Below, one piece after another: positions 34,367 to 47,041 of a DNA stretch of 64,000 nt. Position numbers and translations under genes: made by a program. Every line of letters starts with the position of its first letter. Within the stretch, counting starts at the first letter, position 1. The DNA comes from Adenanthera pavonina (Eukaryota > Streptophyta > Magnoliopsida > Fabales > Fabaceae), in the NCBI GenBank assembly GCA_026686845.1, contig JAIVEN010000006.1, positions 38,362,501 through 38,426,500 of the forward strand, written 5' to 3'. The notes beneath the pieces are model-generated. The model saw only the letters and a program-made list of their open reading frames with translations. It was not told the origin of the DNA and ran no database searches.

Positions 34367-36023
34367 TCATTCACTTCCCTCATCATCATCATCTCCCTCA
34401 TCATTTTCATCAGAAGCATCATCATCCACATCATATGAAGGTTGAGAAAGACCTCCTAACTCTATCCGTGCCATTATTTTCCTCATGAATTCCTCATTCA
34501 TTTTGAATTTTTCTTCCCACATTTGTTCCCGCGCTTTGTGTTCCTCATTGAGTTTGGCCACTACAACAGCCAAACTTTCCTCATAAACTTTCGCTTGCTC
34601 AGTGAGTTTGTCCTATAATTTCTTTTCAAAAGACTCTTTAATCTGTGCAAGCTCACCGGAGCTGTGGCTAAGTGTCCCATGAAAACTAAGAAGGCCAGCT
34701 TGTGTTCCAAATCCATACACACGCCCTTTCTTATTTTTCCCTCCAACAACATCAAGCCACACATGATTGTCGGAGACATTTGAGCCTAGATCTTGACTTT
34801 GTTTTAGCTGCTCAAATTTGTTTTGCATTAACAAAAAAACCAAATTGTGAATCATATATTTATAATATATAAAAAACAATTCGTGAATTAGAAATAATAA
34901 AATCGTTACTTACATAAATATCAGTGGCTTGTAGTCGAACCCAACCTCCTTTTTGCTCATTATATTGGACCTTTCTATAAACTTCAGGCATGAAGACTTC
35001 CCATCCCAAATCAACTTCCTACATCATTTGGACAAATTTCATGTAACTTAAAATATTAAAACTATAATAATATAACAATTTCAAACAAGGCTTACCATGT
35101 TTCTCTTGTATGATGAATATGACTTTCTTCTACCCCTATGTACGCATGCATCAGTATTAGCTGCTCGGTTGGTTTTATTACGTTCCGATTTCTTCTTAAA
35201 AGCAGGAGTCTCCCAATGTTTTTCTAATTATCTCGAACTGTTGGAGGCATCCAGGTAGCTTTTGTTTTTTTACGGTGAATATCCCTCAAGGTGGAACGTA
35301 TTTTATCACTGTATTTTTTATGCCAAAGCTTTCGTATCTGCTCTTCCAAAATAGGATCCCATGCACAATGTGCCTAAACCAAAAACAACAAACACTAGGT
35401 AAATGAAAAAATAACTATGTTCTTTATACTTTAAAAAATGATTACAATATTAGCTCACCTTAAATTCCTTAAACCATAAATCTTGAACTCCTTCAGGCAT
35501 ACTACTAAAATCGGGTCATGCCTCATTGTAGGGGCCATGCATAATATTTGTTAATATTGATCCAGTCTCTTCAGAAGGAAAAAACCTGTGAAATGTAAAG
35601 TATTTAGAAAAATAAAAAGTAACATTATGATTTGGAATTAATACTTGAAATGAACATAGAATATATTTACTCTTCAGTACCATTAGGTCGAATCACTAAT
35701 CGACCGTCACTCAACCTAGATCCAGCATTATATAGAATTTGACTTGAAGAGGAAGATGCATTCATACCCATCCCATTTAGGGAAGATCTCTCTGAGCCAG
35801 CAGTAGCAGAGATTCCTGGGCTCGACTGAATGGGTGGGGAAGGAAGGGAAGGTGATGCAGATTCCAACCCTTGTGTTACCGGTGATGGTTGGGTCAATGA
35901 TGGCTGAATGGGTGGTGATTGGGATAATGGTGGTGTAGTTGCTATTGGCAAAGGAAGTGATGATCTCATAGCCTTGCTTTTGCCCTTCTTCTTCTTTTTA
36001 TTATCATTGGATCTCCTATCCAT
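34367..36023 (-). pseudogene. CACTA second protein (Ptta/En/Spm-type), probably broken
   Basis: Pieces on the minus strand: a basic, Pro/Ser-rich start (KKKKKGKSKAMRSS) at 36023-35667, a middle near 35220-35560 (WFKEFKAHCAWDP, IRKLWHKKYSDKIRSTLRD), a conserved GGKNKKGRVYGFGTQAGLL at about 34700-34750, and a coiled region ending in an acidic tail (DDDASDENDEGDDDDEGSE) with the stop at 34367. This order matches plant En/Spm-family second ORFs. Introns are likely. An in-frame TAG near 35522 and a TAG near 34613 suggest decay. Confidence 0.65.
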
Positions 36024-36178
36024 GTTTGGCTGAGAAGGTGATATCTAAAATAGAAAAATGAAATTGTTATGAATATGCATATTCAATAAATAATAGTAAT
36101 TAATTTCATTATGAACACACATATGCATATAGTTCAAATGAAAAGAAGTAAAAATGACACTAAGTTACCCACATGATA

Positions 36179-39100
36179 TCAATCACTTGCTAAATAGTAA
36201 TCACTAGAAGGATCCTCCTCAGTTTCAGACGAATCAGTATACAGTAGCTCTTCATCTAAATTTTCATCATTTGATTCTGTTGATTGAACAATGTCATCTA
36301 CAACTAACATAATGTGTGCACCATCTACTTCTTCACTTGGAGTCACACTATCTCGTAGAACCTATTCACCAAGGTTATCATCAAGAACATCAATTAAGTG
36401 AGGCTGAGAAATAGCTTCGTCTTGGAAAGGTGTATCTTCAACATTATCATCATCATTATTATCAAGAACATCAATCATATTCCTTGCTTTTGTCCTAATA
36501 ACAACAAGCCAATCTTTTTTACTAGGGATTGATTTTGGATATGGTGTAAAATAAACTTGTTCAGCTTGTTGGGCAAAGATAAATGGATCGTTCCCCTTGT
36601 ATGTCCTTTTCTCATTGACTTCAACAATTCCATATCTAGGACAAACTCTAGTTCCCCGATTAGTATGATCATACCATTTGCAATTGAAGACCGTCAAACG
36701 CTTAAATGAACTACCAGTGAATTTTAATTGTATTATGTCCTTCAACATACCATAATAAGATAATTCAACTTGACCATGGGCAATGCCCTTGACACTTACT
36801 CCACTATTGTTGGTCTTCCTCCCTTTTGCCCAGGCATCTGTATGAAACTTATAGCCATTCACAGTCCATTGATCAAACCTTTGCACATCTCTCATAGGAC
36901 CCCAAGCTAAAGAAATTATTAACTCATCTGTTATCCCATTTTGAGGATTTAGAACCTATTCAAAGTAAAAATATTAGCATTGATACAATATATATATATG
37001 TAAGTGTAGGAAGTAAGATAAACTTACGTAAGTTTTAAACCATATAGGAAATTCAGAAGAAATATGCTTTTCCACCTCCTCCTTTGACAAATTCAGAAAT
37101 AGTTCCTCAAAATGCTTAAGGAAAGGCTTAACTTCAGGGCAATTGAGAAGAACATACAATGTTATTGCACTATACTCACTCTCTGTAAGATAAGAAGTTT
37201 TTTGAGATGTTCTTCCATGAGCTTGGCCAGGATAGTTAAAGATAGAGATAAGAGGATAAGCATCACGCTCCCCACCATCATCATTTCGAGGAACTCTCCG
37301 AGTTTTTTATTGAACATGTGTCTCAAAATAATAGGAGCAGAAAGTTGAAGTTTCTTCAAGTATGTATGCTTCGCAAATAGAACCTTCAACATGGGCTTTA
37401 TTTTTTACCTTTCTCTTTAATGTGTACAAAAACCTTTCAAATGGATACATCCACCTGTATTGTACAGGTCCACCAACTATAGCTTCGTACACCAAATGAA
37501 CAAGTAAATGCTCCATGACGTCAATAAAACTTGGAGGAAATATTCTCTCAAGTTGACACAGAATAATAGGAATGTTTTGCTCCATTACTTCAAGACCATT
37601 AACTTATAACGTTGGAGCACAAAGATCTCGAAAAAACTGGCTTAACTCTATTAAAGCATTAAATATCGAGGTTGGTAGACTAGTGCATATTATTGGTAGT
37701 AGCCTCTCCATAAAAACATGACAATCATGACTTTTCATTCCAATTAATGTGCAACTTTTCATATCAACACACCGACCCATGTTGGATGCATACCCATCTG
37801 GAAGTTTCAAAGTTTTGACCCATTCACACACTGCCCGCTTTTGCTCCATACTAAATGTATATGTAGCTTTGGGTTTGGTTGGTTTACCATTGCCTGACTT
37901 CTCCAAGTGTAAAGACGGTCATTTACAATACTTGGCTATATCTAACCTTGCATTGTCATCATCTTTTGTCTTTCATTTCACATTTATCAATATATTAAAC
38001 ACATTATGAAACACATTTCCCTCTGTATGCATTACATCTATGTTATATGGATTTAGCAAGTCACGCCAATAGGGAAGATCCCAAAAAATACTACGTTTAG
38101 TCCAATTATGATACTTACCATAGCCCTCCAACCGTAGGTTTGGTGATTCTATTATTCTGGGAAATCCCCTAATTTGCTCATACAACTCCTCTCCTGAATA
38201 CCTTGATGGTTGAGGCGAATCCTCTACAATATTCTTCTTGAAATTTTGTTTATTCCATCTGAATCGATGATTTAAAGGCAGGAATTGACGGTGACAATCA
38301 AACCAGCACATTTTACCCCAATTTGTTAAGTAGAATGCCTTTGAATGATCCATGCAAATTGGACATGCCAATTTTCCTTATGTCTGCCAACCACTTAACA
38401 TGGCATACGTTGGAAAATTATTTATAGTCCACAAAAGGGCAGCCCTTAAATTGAAATTTTGTTTTGATGAAATGTCATATGTCACCACACCTGCTTCCTA
38501 AAGCAACTTCAGGTCATCAATTAGAGGTTGTAAGAAAATATCAATTTTATTCTTTGGATTATTTGGGCTAGGAATTATGATTGTCAAGAACATGTATTCA
38601 CGTCAAATACACATCCTCAGTGGAAGATTGTACGGAGTAAGTATCACAGGCCAACAAGAGTATGTCCTCGAACTGAAGCTAAATGGTGTAAAGCCGTCAG
38701 CACATAACCCTAACCTAACATTCCTCGGCTTTGTTGTAAATTCTGGATGTGTTTGATCAAAATACTTCCATGCTTTCCCATCTCAAGGATGTGACAACAC
38801 ACCTTGTTCATGACGATTTTCATGGTGCCAACGCATATGCTTGGATGAGGCATTAGATGCAAACAACCTCTGGAGTCTTGGAATAATAGGTAAATACCAC
38901 ATCTGTTTCTTTGGAAACTCCTTGAACCTCCCTTTTCCAATTCTTGCATCCCTAAATCTTGCATCCTTGCAAAATTGGCATTCCCTATCATTGATTGCGT
39001 CACCATAGTACAACATGCATCCATTACTGCAACAATCAATCTTTTGATAACCACAACCAAGTTGTGAAATCAATTTCTTTGTTTGGTACAAGTTTGCTGG

Positions 39101-39673
39101 CATACGATGATTAGCTGGTAAGATATCATTTATTAATGTGATAATTTCATTCATACATGCCTAAGGAATGTTATAGTCTGACTTGATACTCAACAATCTC
39201 GCTGCCAATGACAATACTGTGTGATTCTCATACCCATCCCATAACGGAGATTGTGAACCACGGAGCATGTCATAAAACTTTGCAGAATTCGGATTAGGAT
39301 CCTCAGGCATATCATCATATCTCTTGAATGATGGGCCAGCAACATCTATAACCATTTGCTCATACGGATTAGAAGCCATGTGAATGTTAATATCAATTGG
39401 AGTCACTGGGGGACGTTCTTCTCCATGGAAAGACCAACAATAATAGTTAGGCATAAACCCACTTTTGTACAAATCCATCTTCACTTCATCTGGTGTTTTA
39501 AACTTCTTACACTTACACTTTAAGCAAGGACACCTTAACTTCTTTTCACGCTTAAATATGTCTTGCCGCATTGCAAACTCAACAAATTCATCTACCCCAG
39601 CAAAGAACTCATTAGTGATCCTTCTATCCACTATTCTATTATCCATCCAACGACGATGCTCGGGAGGAGCCAT
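36179..39673 (-). pseudogene. CACTA TNP2-type transposase, killed by nonsense codons
   Basis: The start (MAPPEHRRWMDNR) is the transposase-associated domain, 39673-39164, with CPCLKCKC. The TNP2 core follows (GKLACPICMDHSKAFYLTNW; YNIDVMHTEGNVFHNV), then a DUF4218-like part (LERIFPPSFIDVMEHLLVHL; GPVQYRWMYPFERFL) to a donor at 37028. After an intron, a DUF4216-like exon runs from about 36957 (WYDHTNRGTRV; VYFTPYPKS) to an acidic end and stop at 36179. One reading frame holds over the first 2.6 kb. It carries stops at 39161, 38783, 38603, 38498, 38378, 37919, 37604 and 37307, and there is another at 36362 in the second exon. Confidence 0.85.
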
Positions 39674-41745
39674 ATTAAACTAAAATATATTTAAATCAGA
39701 AATTTTCCACATTATAATCAAAGCAAGAGTTAGTGTAAAAGCAAATAAAGTAGAACATCAAGCCACAAATTAAGCATCAAATAACATCTAACAACAACCT
39801 TAAATATCCAGCATCAGTCCACAAATACCACATTAGAGTTCACATCCAAAATCAGTCCACAAATTAAGCATCAAATAACAACCTTAAACATCAAGCCTAA
39901 GATAGCCTAGAAAGTAGAACTATTTAAGCAAAAAATAACAACTTAAAAGAGCACCGCACAATCCATATAAAGTTCAAGCAAGTAATAGGATATTTACTCT
40001 TGATAATAGTAGGAAAAAAGGTTACTTTTATTTCACCTAAAACATGTTTGTGTGCAGTGATAATCCAAAAAAGAAGGCGGCTGCAATAGAAGACAAGAAA
40101 GTAATATTAAAATTGGGGGGTTAATAAGTAATAACTTATATCCATAAACAAACATAAGCTACTTTTTTTGTTGTAACTCAAATCAATCCAACTAGCAACA
40201 TTATTTTCACTCCAAAATTTAGTTTAGATTCTAGCACCTGAAACTATTCCAACAAGTCCAAACTTGACAAAAAAAGAAGACAATTACCTTGCAACCATTT
40301 CAAACTTACTTTCCAGTGCCTGAAAAATTTTAAACACTTATAAACTGTGAAACTATAATATTACTTTATGACATTGGGGAACTGATCATTAAAAGACAAA
40401 AATTATTAATAATGGGTTACCAAATGACTATTATTATTATTATTATTAAATAAAATAGTACACTAAGATTTAAGAATAAAGAACGATATAATGGAAAATA
40501 GACACAGATGAATGGGCTAATTAACAAATAAGTGCACTATACAAGTTAAAAACACTACATTTAAAAGATAATACATTTAATTTTAATTTTAACAAAAGTG
40601 AAATTGACTCTCCATATATAAACCACGGCTACAAAACCTCAACTAGATAATCTGCTACCATTTAAGTCAACTCGATATACACATGCAAAATACAGATGCT
40701 AAAATTACTAATACATGTATTAATCCCCAAATACAAATACCTCATAAACCTAGACTATTAACAAAATTATCTTCTTTGCACAAAGCATCCCGCTCTCCCT
40801 AAATGAGGCAAAAGTGAAAAACAAGAAAGCAAGATGCAAAAAAATGGGAGGTTCAAAACATCTTGTTCAGTTTCAAAGATCAACAATAGGAAAAGAAAAT
40901 TATTTAAAGGGGGGGAAAAACTTGTCTGATATTAGAAATAAGCTACATCAATTTTCCACAGGTTGCAATGTCAGCAGGAGTATTATGGCATTCCACATCA
41001 CAAAAACCATGGGATAAACCTAACGGTAATTAATGTTAAGTTCAATAATTCTGGGTGTTCTCATCATCTAAGAGTCAAATAAGGTTTCAAGAGTCAATTA
41101 CCATTAACCATCACACTTTAATGTACATCAAAAGAAAATGGATCTGTTCTCTAATCAATGCGTCTCTCACTAGAGGTTGGCAACGTGCCATACTTAATAA
41201 TAATTAACCAGTAACAGATCTATAGAATGGCGAAACCTTGGTTGAGTTTATTAGGCAACATGTAACATTCAAACCTCAACCGATGTTCTATTGGTCGTGC
41301 AAACGAATTTATGGCTGTGAAAACTGAAAAAGTAAGAAAACGAGTATTCTAAACGGAACAGAAATAACAAGAAGCAGATATCTCAGATTTAAAGCCATTC
41401 ACAAAAAAAAAAAAACAGAAAAATTATTCAAATTCTAATAATAGATCCATCCGTTTTAGACAAGAATGAGTAAACTATCAACAAAACAGAGATGAATTTA
41501 AAATCCCATAATTGAGGAAAACTCGACAAGATTTTTGTAATTCCAGGGATCCATTCTAACATCAAGGACTTCAGAATCAGATCCCTGGAGTTTCCCTTCT
41601 TCCATGGACCGTCGCAAGAAGGATCAAATGTATCCGTGGTATTTAGCTACTGTATAGCGAATTGTGTTGAGAGCAAGATAAGATTAATGCGATGAAAATA
41701 ATCGGAAAGAAGGATAGGAATGTAGAAGTTAGAGGACTTGGGAGA
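39674..41745. other. Region upstream of the transposase, no defined gene
   Basis: Includes a short direct repeat (cacaaattaagcatcaaata at about 39763 and 39857), an ATT/AAT run at about 40430, and AT-rich DNA. On the minus strand near 40940-41000 a piece reads CDVECHNTPADIATCGKLM before a stop and could be an exon relic. No CACTA right end is visible. Origin uncertain: CACTA 5' region, captured host DNA, or host flank. Confidence 0.4.
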
Positions 41746-41752
41746 GACTTAC

Positions 41753-41880
41753 ATGAGACGCCATTTCAGAGAACAGAAGGGAAGAGTCACCGAAGGCTTG
41801 GACTTCGCAGACCTGTGAGCTGGCGGATTTGGGGATCGTCTCCTTGCTTTGCCAAGAGCGAAGGACAATTTTGTAAATTG
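41753..41880 (-). other. Orphan first-exon-like segment (5' leader plus four codons, then a donor)
   Basis: On the minus strand a GC-richer leader (tcttggcaaagcaaggagac ... cttctgttctctgaa) leads into ATG GCG TCT CAT in strong start context at 41764-41753, directly followed by the perfect donor GTAAGT. That is how a plant gene with a tiny first coding exon looks. I found no convincing second exon downstream, so it may be a gene cut by, or captured into, the CACTA element. Not identified. Confidence 0.35.
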
Positions 41881-41899
41881 AATAAAAATATGGCTGCAA

Positions 41900-44860
41900 T
41901 GTGTTATTTGTTCACACGCATAAATAACGAGCACAACCTGAAGAACCGAGTTCGGTGTATTTCTGAGAAAGCGTACAGTATGAATATATATATATATATA
42001 TTGATTGTTGGCCAACAAAAAAATATATATATAATAATCAATATATCAATACAATTGACATGAATAATATGGTTCATTTCAAAGTTCACCCTTGGAGAAA
42101 TGGGTCTAGTCTAGTTCTTTGAAAATTTGGACTAGTTTTATTTCTATGTACACACAAGCGCAGATATTAGATATCAAAATTAAAAGAAAATAGAAAAATA
42201 GAAAAAAAATGAAATAGTATTTTTAGTTGAAAATTATGAAAATGATATACTGATTAGAAAAGTGAAAATAGAGATATAATGAATATCATATAAAGATATA
42301 TTTTTTAACCAATTATAATCTAAGATGTGTTATTTTTAAATTATTTATTTTGCATTAGAAAGTACAATTTTTAATCTACACTTTTTGTTGAATATATGAA
42401 AATATAAATTTAATACACATATTGTTATGTTGTGAAAAAATTATTTTTAAAAATAATCTTTTAATTTATTAAACTAAACAAAAATAATTATTTTACATCG
42501 ATCAACCGCATATTTGCAGTACTTGTAAATTACAATCTTATTATATAAATAATGGATGGAAATCTTAATAGCTAGCCAATGCCTAAGCAACATCAAAGAT
42601 ACACCCCGACTACTTGACCTTGAATCTTTATGACCGTCTTTTCTAATTTTAAGTTCAATAAAATTTTATGTTTTTTTATCAAAGTTGAGTCAAATTGGAA
42701 TTGTGGATGTGTTATGTTGGTAGAGACCCATATATAATATTTTCACCTCACTTTGTGCTTCAGACTATGTGCCTGTTTGGATTTACGTATTATGCGCTTA
42801 TGGGGTCAAAAAAAATGCTTATTTAGTCAATTCCCAAATACCCACCTAATTTGCATAATTGCTTATCCTAATAATAAGCTCGATTGAAGGTAGTTTTTGA
42901 TAATCACTTTTGGAAGATAATATTACCGTTGGAAGCATTAAATGGGCTCTTTAATTTTTTACCAACCCATTTGACCAAAACCCCCATCACCTCTCCTTTT
43001 GTTTCTTATCACTCAAACTCGTCAGCCTTCTACTCCATAGTCATTGTCTTCTTCTTTTCTGCTTGGATTATCACTGCGTCCAACCATCATCGGCCTCCTA
43101 CAAACTCCTTCATAGCCGTTGTCTTTTCTTCTCCTTTGGTTATCACCATGTCAAACCCCCATCGGTCTCCTGCATACTCCTCCACGGTCGTCCTCTACCT
43201 TCTCGTATCTTTCTCACCACCGCATCTTAGACCAAGTCTACCTCTCGGCCACACTCATCCAAAAAATCACACTCTGTCTTATCCTCTCTTCCTCATCATC
43301 GTCATGAACTCTGCCTTCTCTTAGCTTTCTCACCACCTGAATTGCAAAATTCATTTTTATAAAGAATATAAAGAATAAAAAGGACAAATTAACTAAAAAC
43401 TAAAAATGAAAAACAATAAAATGTTTAAATGATAAAAATAAAAAATAACTATTTTCTTTAAAAATATATTAAAAAAAATACTTGGGGTCAATTATTTTTT
43501 TAAATAGTGTCACCGTTTGATTCGTATATCAACATTTGCTTTTAAGTTTTAACTAACTTTAGATAAATGGTTAAAAATATCTAATAGATTGCAAATTAAA
43601 GAATAGTGTGACACTCATTAACCCTTTACTTCAATGAAAAGAAAAGTAGAGGCAAGAAAAAAGTGGAGGAAAAAACAATCAGAAAAATATACTCTCCCCT
43701 ACTTGGATATCAAGAGAAAAATGGAAGAAAAAATTAAAAAAAAAAATAATATGTAGGTCATACATATTTGTCCGCCAACTTTCTCTTTAAAAGTAAAAAA
43801 ATTAAAAAAAAAATATCTTTCCAAAATTGCCCAAATCATTTTATGCACAATTCTTCTTCTTTTTCCCCCTTTCTTCCCCATTAGTTTTCTTTTGCCAACA
43901 ATATATATTAATATCGATTACTGGTACGTTAATGTGTGTTGCCATGAGAATAGTCGTACGTATACTTTTCCTTTTTGAAATGGTACTGTGTACCTTGTAC
44001 ACAACTTATAGTACTCATTCGTACCAATCACAGCAGTATCAAGCTAAATGCTATATTTTCAAGAAATTCCATTAATTACTAATAGATTATTATATTATTT
44101 TATCAAATGTTTATCACTATTTTAATGCTGCAGTTAACGTTTTAAAGGGTTTACTATCTTAATGTTAAAAAAAATTTACTTTAATATTATCATGTTAAGC
44201 TATGTAGAAGAGCCAAATATTGTTGGTGTTATGATAACAACTTCACTAAATTTAAAAGAAACTTTAACATATTAATTATATTTTTTAATATATGTAATAA
44301 AATTTTAAATAACAGATAAAATGAAATAAAATTAGTAAACAATAAAATTATTCATACATGACAATGGTATTAAATGTGAAATAATTCTTTTAATGTTATA
44401 ATATTTGACATATGAAAATTAAGAGAAAAAAAAAACACTTCAACAAGACTTAAGGATTAATTCACCTTTCTCCTTTATGAATAGAAAAACTCATTAGCCC
44501 CTCAACGCACACACAGTCACAGATAATGTATACACACATATCAATGTCCCCCTTCGTCACATGGCTCAGAGGCCAAAGAGAAAACTCACTCATAAAAAGA
44601 AATTTGCAATACCCCTCATAACTTTGTTTTGACATCGTGTATAGAATCGGGGAAAAGCAGGTCGGACGAAGGTTCAAGTAGAGTCTGAAAGAGCTCCACG
44701 CCACAGCTTGAAACGGGGCCGCCAAGGCGAGAGCAAATCCAATAGCGTTTTCTGGCCAAATCATGGTGACGCCACGGTGAAGGTGTTTGGAGTCGCGGCG
44801 GGAGTCGAGTTTCTGGTTTAAGTCGAAAACATTTTGCTCAGTCGGACACGAAGGAAAGAA
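41900..44860. other. AT-rich, repeat-like region without a supported gene
   Basis: Contains (TA)n near 41984-42000, a stretch from 42770 starting tgcctgtttggattt (typical MITE-edge wording), a Pro/Ser/His low-complexity ORF at 42884-43324, and poly-A/T runs. The 44462-44764 minus ORF overlaps GC-richer sequence that may be the start of the LTR-like region to the right. None has domain support. Confidence 0.45.
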
Positions 44861-44869
44861 AGAAAACGG

Positions 44870-46145
44870 AGGGAGCGACGAGGAGCTGTGCTAGGGTTCA
44901 CTATTTTTGGCCATTGGTTTGCTTTTCAGACCGTGGAAGCTTGAATTCAAGTTGGTAAGTGATTTCTACTCCCCCCTCTCCATTTTCTTCTGTTGGAATT
45001 TGGGATTTTTTGGTTATAAGTTTGGATCTTCGGTTCTAGCTGAAAATCCACCGATTGAAATGAATGTTATGAGATTGATGAAGTATGTTGTGGTGTTCTT
45101 GTTGTTTGGGTGTGAATTTTGAAGAGATTATTTGTGTTTAGAGTTTAACCCTAGGTTATTTTCGGTTAGAGCTCTTGGAAATCCGAAGTGTATGGGATTG
45201 TTTGGTGTTTGAATGGTTCCTAAGAACTTATTTATGCATGAAAGGGGTGTTAGAACCTTGGGTTAGGCCTGAAGTGGTTGAATTGTGGTTTTGGCTAAAT
45301 GGTATATTGTGTTAATTGAAGAATTATGATATTGTTAAGGTTATTTGCTACTCAGAGAAGGTTAGTCGTGGCGTTGGCATTCAAGAAAGCTTGTGGAACT
45401 CATGTGAGTGTGGCATTGACAACCTGAAGTAATTGAGTGCTTGTTTGTATTGTATTGCATTGTTTATATGGTAAGATAGTACGTATATTTATGTATATAT
45501 GCATGTTTCTTTCATATCACGATATAGATGTGTTTGTGTGTATTGTTTTCTATATATATCATGGTATGCACACATCTAGATGATGATTACGATGACTATG
45601 ATGATGATGATTATGATTATGATGTTGACATGACATGACATTATGCATACATGACATTGTGATATGATGATAATGATTATCTGATGATACATGAGCATCA
45701 CCACATGACATTGTGAGATTGTGATATATGATGGATTCGGTGATGATGATGATATGATATTTGATGATATATGTTAGGGAGGATAATGATGGAATATATA
45801 TATATATATGTTAGGGAGGATAAGGATGGGATCTCTGCCACTAAATTGCCTCCTATGGCCAGGAGGGGAAAGGCACACAGTGCACTGCACCTTCCCTAAA
45901 TCGCTGCCAATTCATGGTGGGAAAAGGGAAGGAGAGTCACGGTCTGAATATTAGTGTCACCTTTGGCCGGGTGCAATAATGGGAGATGAGCTTAATGATA
46001 TCTCAGAATCTTCACCAACTGTTGGAAGGGAATTACCTATACAAAATGTCCTGTTATGACGATAACTCATGGTTCTAGCTGTGTGCGAGGGAAACATGCA
46101 TTCCATTTATTTCATATTGCATTCATGAGTTGTATGAGATATATG

Positions 46146-46188
<43 letters not shown>

Positions 46189-47041
46189 TTGTTCCCGATT
46201 ACTGAGACATTGTCTTACACCTCTCTCGCATGAACTAACCTTTCAGGTGAAGGTTCTGGCACTAATCCTGACAAGCCGAGGGAGTAGCAGCAGACGTGGG
46301 AATACTAGGTCTATGTAGTTTGTATAATTTGGATATGTATATCGTGCCAAGTATGATAAAAGGTTTTGTATTGACTGTATGACATTGTAAGGATTGTTAT
46401 ATATGATGAAAGGTGTTTTTGGGCCTCATCGTATGTTTTAGGGCTTATAGCCCATTTTGTCAAGTTGAGGTTTAAGGGGGTCAAATCTCATAAGAGTGGG
46501 TCCTTTGAGGTGAAATCACTTTGAATAAGTTGGTTTGGGGGTTTTGTACTTGTATGAATGGTCTTTGAGCGACCAGTTGCCTTTGGTGGCAATTGGAGGT
46601 GGTTAGTGGTGAATTTGGTTAATAAGTAGCCAAAATGATATCAGGGGTCCAGAATTTCTATACAGAGTTGGATTGAGGTTAAAGTGGTATCTATGGATAG
46701 ATTGGGACTAGATTGACTTGTAGAAATTGGAATCAAGTCAATTAGAGGTTGGAGCATAAAATTATGTGTGTCAGAAGTTCGTCCAGGTGTTGAGTTTTGC
46801 TGGTATAGGAAATCAGTAGGGGGCGCCGCGGCACCAGAGAGCCCAGTGGTATTACAAAACAGGGGAGGTTAGAGCTGTGGCGGTATTGTAGCAGCCGCAG
46901 TGCCAGCCTAGTTTTTGGTATTATTTAGTTCGTTTCCGCTATTCTGAAGTTTTGGGAAGTTATTTGAGATATTTGGGTTGTGTTTTGTTGGATTTTGGAA
47001 GGTTTGGTCAAGTCTCGTGGTATATGGAGGTAGGGTGTTAC
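44870..47041 (+). mobile_element. Gypsy-like LTR sequence (solo LTR or fragment)
   Basis: Non-coding DNA ending in GGGTGTTACA at 47032-47041, an end common to plant Ty3/gypsy LTRs. The last about 420 bp match, in inverse orientation, 53569-54010 (for example ttgggac.agattgac.tgt and tggaatcaagt). Also contains gat/atg-rich low complexity (45580-45790), a TA run and (GT)n, then tttcaggtgaaggttctggc, wording I associate with such LTRs. Left boundary not determined. No gag-pol, PBS or partner LTR seen. Confidence 0.45.
46157..46187 (+). repeat. (GT)n microsatellite
   Basis: About 15 GT units directly after a TA run within the gypsy-like LTR. Likely length-polymorphic. Confidence 0.9.

Larger units (their letters stand above)
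33686..39673 (-). mobile_element. CACTA (En/Spm-type) DNA transposon, decayed; only the left (3') terminus found
   Basis: The terminus CACTACACCAAAA is at 33686-33698, followed by about 390 bp of subterminal repeats. Two minus-strand genes follow: a TNP2-type transposase (36179-39673) and a smaller Ptta/En/Spm-type ORF (34367-36023). The matching right end (TTTTGGTGTAGTG on the plus strand) was not found between 39.7 and 47 kb, so the right side is truncated or unrecognisable. The element may reach beyond 39673. Transposition from here is not expected. Confidence 0.85.

Noticed and set aside
42884..43324. 146-codon plus-strand ORF rich in Ser, Pro, His and Phe
   Set aside because: Low-complexity composition, no domain, no splice context, and it lies in repeat-like AT/CT-rich DNA starting with a MITE-type edge. 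Treated as chance.
44462..44764. 100-codon minus ORF starting MIWPENAIGF
   Set aside because: No recognisable domain. It overlaps the GC-richer start of the LTR-like region and has no introns or partner exons.
45580..45790. GAT/ATG-rich stretch that could look like a short tandem coding repeat
   Set aside because: Irregular, not in one frame, and inside the LTR-like sequence. Low complexity only.
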